Position numbers and translations under genes: made by a program. This document shows positions 4,977-7,121 of a stretch of DNA of 7,121 nucleotides, in pieces. Positions within the stretch are counted from its first letter, which is position 1. The number at the start of each line of letters is the position of its first letter. The notes under the pieces are model-generated. The model made no database searches, was not told the origin of the DNA, and saw only the letters and a program-made list of their open reading frames with translations. Source of the DNA: JASFRS01 sp050114795 (GTDB lineage: Bacteria > Pseudomonadota > Alphaproteobacteria > Sphingomonadales > CAKZYD01); NCBI GenBank assembly GCA_050114795.1, contig JASFRS010000126.1, positions 1-7,121 on the forward strand. The letters are read 5' to 3'.

Positions 4977-5468
4977 ATGACGGAACAAAAGCCGCTTGTT
5001 GGAATTATCATGGGAAGCCAATCTGATTGGCCGACCATGGAACATGCCGCTGCGATATTGGATGAATTAGCAGTACCGCATGAAGTTAAAGTCGTTTCCG
5101 CCCATCGCACCCCGGACCGCATGGTAGATTATGCAAAAACCGCTAAAAGTCGCGGCCTTCAGGTTATAATTGCCGGTGCGGGCGGTGCCGCACATCTACC
5201 CGGAATGACAGCCGCGTCGACCCCTCTCCCCGTCTTAGGTGTTCCGGTTGAAAGCAAAGCCTTATCTGGCATGGATAGCTTATTGAGCATCGCACAGATG
5301 CCGGGCGGTATTCCCGTTGGCACATTAGCGATTGGAAAGGCTGGGGCAAAAAATGCGGCTTTACTGGCGGTTTCTATTCTTGCCTTGAATGATGAAGCGC
5401 TGGCTAAACGCCTAGAAATATGGCGTAGCGCTCAAAGCGCTGCTGTCAACGAAGATGTGAAGCGCTAA
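4977..5468 (+). CDS. purE: N5-carboxyaminoimidazole ribonucleotide mutase PurE
   Basis: A 163-residue class I PurE, full length. It rearranges N5-CAIR to CAIR in de novo purine synthesis, in the cytosol, usually as an octamer. The substrate-binding loop GSQSDWPTM is at residues 13-21, and SAHRTPDR at 41-48 carries the catalytic His43. IAGAGGAAHLPGMTAA is at 65-80, with PVLGVPV and QMPGGIPVGTLAIG at 85-91 and 107-120. All hallmark residues are intact. The frame is open 22 codons further upstream to a TTG at 4911, but that extension overlaps the promoter and is not family-like. MTEQKPLVGIIMGS is the normal start. The binding site is modest (GGGG 9 bases upstream, or the closer AGAG). purK follows after a single base, so the two are one operon and probably translationally coupled. 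Confidence 0.96.
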   Translation: MTEQKPLVGIIMGSQSDWPTMEHAAAILDELAVPHEVKVVSAHRTPDRMVDYAKTAKSRGLQVIIAGAGGAAHLPGMTAASTPLPVLGVPVESKALSGMDSLLSIAQMPGGIPVGTLAIGKAGAKNAALLAVSILALNDEALAKRLEIWRSAQSAAVNEDVKR

Positions 5469-5469
5469 G

Positions 5470-6543
5470 ATGTCCTCGTTTAAAAGCAGTTGCACCATTG
5501 GGATTATTGGCGGCGGTCAATTAGGCCGCATGCTGGCTGCGTCTGCCGCGCAATTGGGTGCACGCACCGTCATCTTCTGCCCGGACCATGCGCCCCCTGC
5601 AGCACAAGTCGCAAATCATCATATCCAAGCGGCTTATGATGATTTAGACGCATTGGCTGAGCTGGCGGCGCGCATTGATGTCGCAACCTATGAATTTGAG
5701 AATTTACCGGCAGTTGCGCTGAAACACCTCGCCACCATGGTTGATGTGTTTCCCAATGTTAAAGCTCTGGAAATTGCCCAGGACCGTTTGGCGGAAAAAG
5801 ATTTCCTCAATAAAACCGGCGTAGCAACGACACCCTATAAGGCTGTGTCTGACCGCGTTGGCCTTGATGCGGCGGTTTTAGAAGTCGGCTTGCCTGCTGT
5901 TCTTAAAACCCGGCGCTTTGGCTATGACGGCAAAGGCCAGATGATGATCCGCAAAGCTGAAGATGTGGCTATTGCCTGGGAGGCCTTACGCAGTGCGCCA
6001 GGGGGCTTAATTCTTGAAGGCCTGGTGGATTTTGAAAGAGAGATTTCTGTCATAACAGCCCGCACCCAGGACGGGAGCATTAAGACTTATGATCCAGTCT
6101 GGAATACGCATGAGAATCATATTCTAAGTGTTTCTCGCGTGCCTGCGGGTGTGAATCACACCACTCAAAAAAATGCAGAAGCCCAAGCGGCCCAATTAAT
6201 TGCTGCGCTCGATTATGTCGGCGTGCTGACCATTGAGTTTTTCGTTTTAAAAGATGGTCAATTACTCGCCAATGAAATTGCACCACGAGTCCACAATTCT
6301 GGCCATTGGACGATTGAAGGTGCTGTCACATCGCAGTTTGAAAATCACATCCGTGCCGTTATGGGTTGGCCACTTGGAGATACGACGGGCTTGGGTGAGA
6401 TTGAAATGCGTAACCTCATTGGCCGTGACATTGATGATATCCCTGAAATCGCCAAAGACGGTCAGGCGCATATTCACCTCTATGGTAAAGGGGCCGCACG
6501 TTTAGGCCGCAAAATGGGCCATGTTACCTGGGTAAGACCTTAA
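5470..6543 (+). CDS. purK: N5-carboxyaminoimidazole ribonucleotide synthase PurK
   Basis: A 357-residue ATP-grasp enzyme, full length. It makes N5-CAIR from AIR, bicarbonate and ATP, the step before PurE. The N-terminal domain begins with GIIGGGQLGRML (11-22) and contains YEFENLP (74-80). The ATP-grasp core has EKDFLNKTGV (109-118), PAVLKTRRFGYDGKGQ (142-157) and EGLVDFEREISV (183-194). The metal- and substrate-binding segment EFFVLKDGQLLANEIAPRVHNSGHW spans 256-280, including E269, R273 and H275 to H279. NLIGRD is at 315-320, and the C-terminal HLYGKGAARLGRKMGHVTW tail is at 336-354. The start ATG 5470 is one base after the purE stop; its binding site would lie within the end of purE and is weak, consistent with coupling. 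Its stop overlaps that of the convergent COQ9 gene by 4 bases, leaving no room for a separate terminator. Confidence 0.97.
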   Translation: MSSFKSSCTIGIIGGGQLGRMLAASAAQLGARTVIFCPDHAPPAAQVANHHIQAAYDDLDALAELAARIDVATYEFENLPAVALKHLATMVDVFPNVKALEIAQDRLAEKDFLNKTGVATTPYKAVSDRVGLDAAVLEVGLPAVLKTRRFGYDGKGQMMIRKAEDVAIAWEALRSAPGGLILEGLVDFEREISVITARTQDGSIKTYDPVWNTHENHILSVSRVPAGVNHTTQKNAEAQAAQLIAALDYVGVLTIEFFVLKDGQLLANEIAPRVHNSGHWTIEGAVTSQFENHIRAVMGWPLGDTTGLGEIEMRNLIGRDIDDIPEIAKDGQAHIHLYGKGAARLGRKMGHVTWVRP

Positions 6544-7121
6544 GCTGCGGGATAGCGCAAACGACCCAGGAAACGAGTCAATTTGGGGCGATTCGCATTG
6601 GCTTTGCGAAAACGGGCCTTTGCTTTCTCTATTTGCATAACATCCGCTATGCGTCTGTCGAGAAAATCCCATGTATCATGATGACCTTCGGAATTGTCGT
6701 TCAGCCAATAAAGGAAGGTGCTGCTGTATACAGCCGAGAGAATTGCGCGCTTGGAATAGTGATTAAAATCCGTCGCGTCATCGCCTGCAGCTCGCCACAT
6801 GATATCCACTGTGCGCCAGAGATGCCTGGCCGCTAAGGCGCTGTTGAGTGGCCGACTTAGAAAGCGCGCAGTCCGTAATGAAACTTCTTTATGCGGCTCT
6901 GCCAACTCAAGACGCAAACGAACAGCGGTCGTGATTTTCTCACGAATCTTCATATTATCCAGACCGCGTTTTTGAAGCTCTGCCTCAAATTCCCGCAATT
7001 CATAGTCCAGGTAGCCTTCCACCAAATCCGCATCACCACCGGGGAAAGCCAATCGGGCCAGTCCCACATCAACACCCAAGTCACGCGCAGCAGCCTCAAG
7101 TGCTGTCATAGACCAGCCGTC
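6540..7121 (-). CDS. COQ9 family protein, 5' end outside the window
   Basis: 193 residues are visible, and the gene continues off the right edge. The frame stays open past an internal Met (7109) into codons for D-G-W-S, which is how this family reads just before S-M-T-A-L, so that Met is not the start. A TetR-like N-terminal helix region is followed by the COQ9 hallmark. That hallmark runs from DIMWRAAGDDATDFNHYSKR through LSAVYSSTFLYWL to DTWDFLDRRIADVM, about residues 107-164 of the visible part. Eukaryotic COQ9 is a lipid-binding protein needed for ubiquinone synthesis. The bacterial family (TIGR02396) was named for being divergent from rpsU, so rpsU may lie just beyond the right edge. The C-terminal tail is strongly basic (KAKARFRKANANRPK). 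The stop shares TTAA (6540-6543) with purK. Confidence 0.92.
   Translation of the reverse strand, partial: DGWSMTALEAAARDLGVDVGLARLAFPGGDADLVEGYLDYELREFEAELQKRGLDNMKIREKITTAVRLRLELAEPHKEVSLRTARFLSRPLNSALAARHLWRTVDIMWRAAGDDATDFNHYSKRAILSAVYSSTFLYWLNDNSEGHHDTWDFLDRRIADVMQIEKAKARFRKANANRPKLTRFLGRLRYPAA

Noticed and set aside
4796..5122. A minus-strand 108-residue frame across the start of purE.
   Set aside because: It is the antisense shadow of purE and the intergenic region, with Cys/Ser/Arg-rich noise and no motif.
1..7121. A defence system, phage, mobile element, CRISPR or riboswitch.
   Set aside because: All sizeable genes belong to conserved housekeeping or regulatory families in compact order. 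No repeats, integrase, transposase or structured leader beyond the listed hairpins was seen.

Overview
The window reads as an ordinary, densely packed stretch of chromosome from a moderate-GC alphaproteobacterium. The evidence is the combination of a DUF1192 protein next to a PIG3-type quinone oxidoreductase and a DUF1013/TrcR regulator, two small YdcH/DUF465 proteins, a GGDEF protein, purE-purK, and a COQ9-family protein. The last family is known in alphaproteobacteria as the gene divergent from rpsU. GANTC, the CcrM methylation site, is scarce by eye, which fits. I cannot name a genus. I see no phage, transposon, CRISPR, tRNA or rRNA, and no new multi-gene system.

Layout. At the left, a minus-strand DUF1192 gene (155-352) ends in a clear terminator hairpin (16-48). 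Divergent from it runs a plus-strand unit: the quinone oxidoreductase (445-1422), a probable small unassigned ORF fitted between the genes with overlapping start and stop codons (about 1443-1613), and trcR (1610-2224). This unit ends in a strong bidirectional terminator (2232-2266). A second hairpin (2283-2318) belongs to a minus-strand DUF465 gene (2357-2524). Divergent from that is ubiX (2672-3292), whose end overlaps the end of a convergent TIGR02444-family gene (3279-3803). A second DUF465 gene (3893-4090) runs divergently from TIGR02444 and converges on a GGDEF diguanylate cyclase (4087-4809) with overlapping stop codons. Divergent again, purE and purK (4977-6543) form a two-gene operon behind a recognisable promoter. 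purK ends in a 4-base overlap with the convergent COQ9 gene, which is cut by the right edge.

Functionally, purE and purK carry out the two-step conversion of AIR to CAIR in purine synthesis. ubiX and COQ9 both point to ubiquinone biosynthesis, and the oxidoreductase belongs to a family named for quinone reduction, though its true substrate is unknown. TrcR and the GGDEF enzyme are regulatory. The three small charged helical proteins (DUF1192 and two DUF465) have no firm function. Genes alternate strand often, so most transcription units are one to three genes long, and the intergenic regions are short divergent promoter zones. Several obvious long reading frames start too far upstream; ribosome binding sites and family N-termini were used to choose the starts given here.
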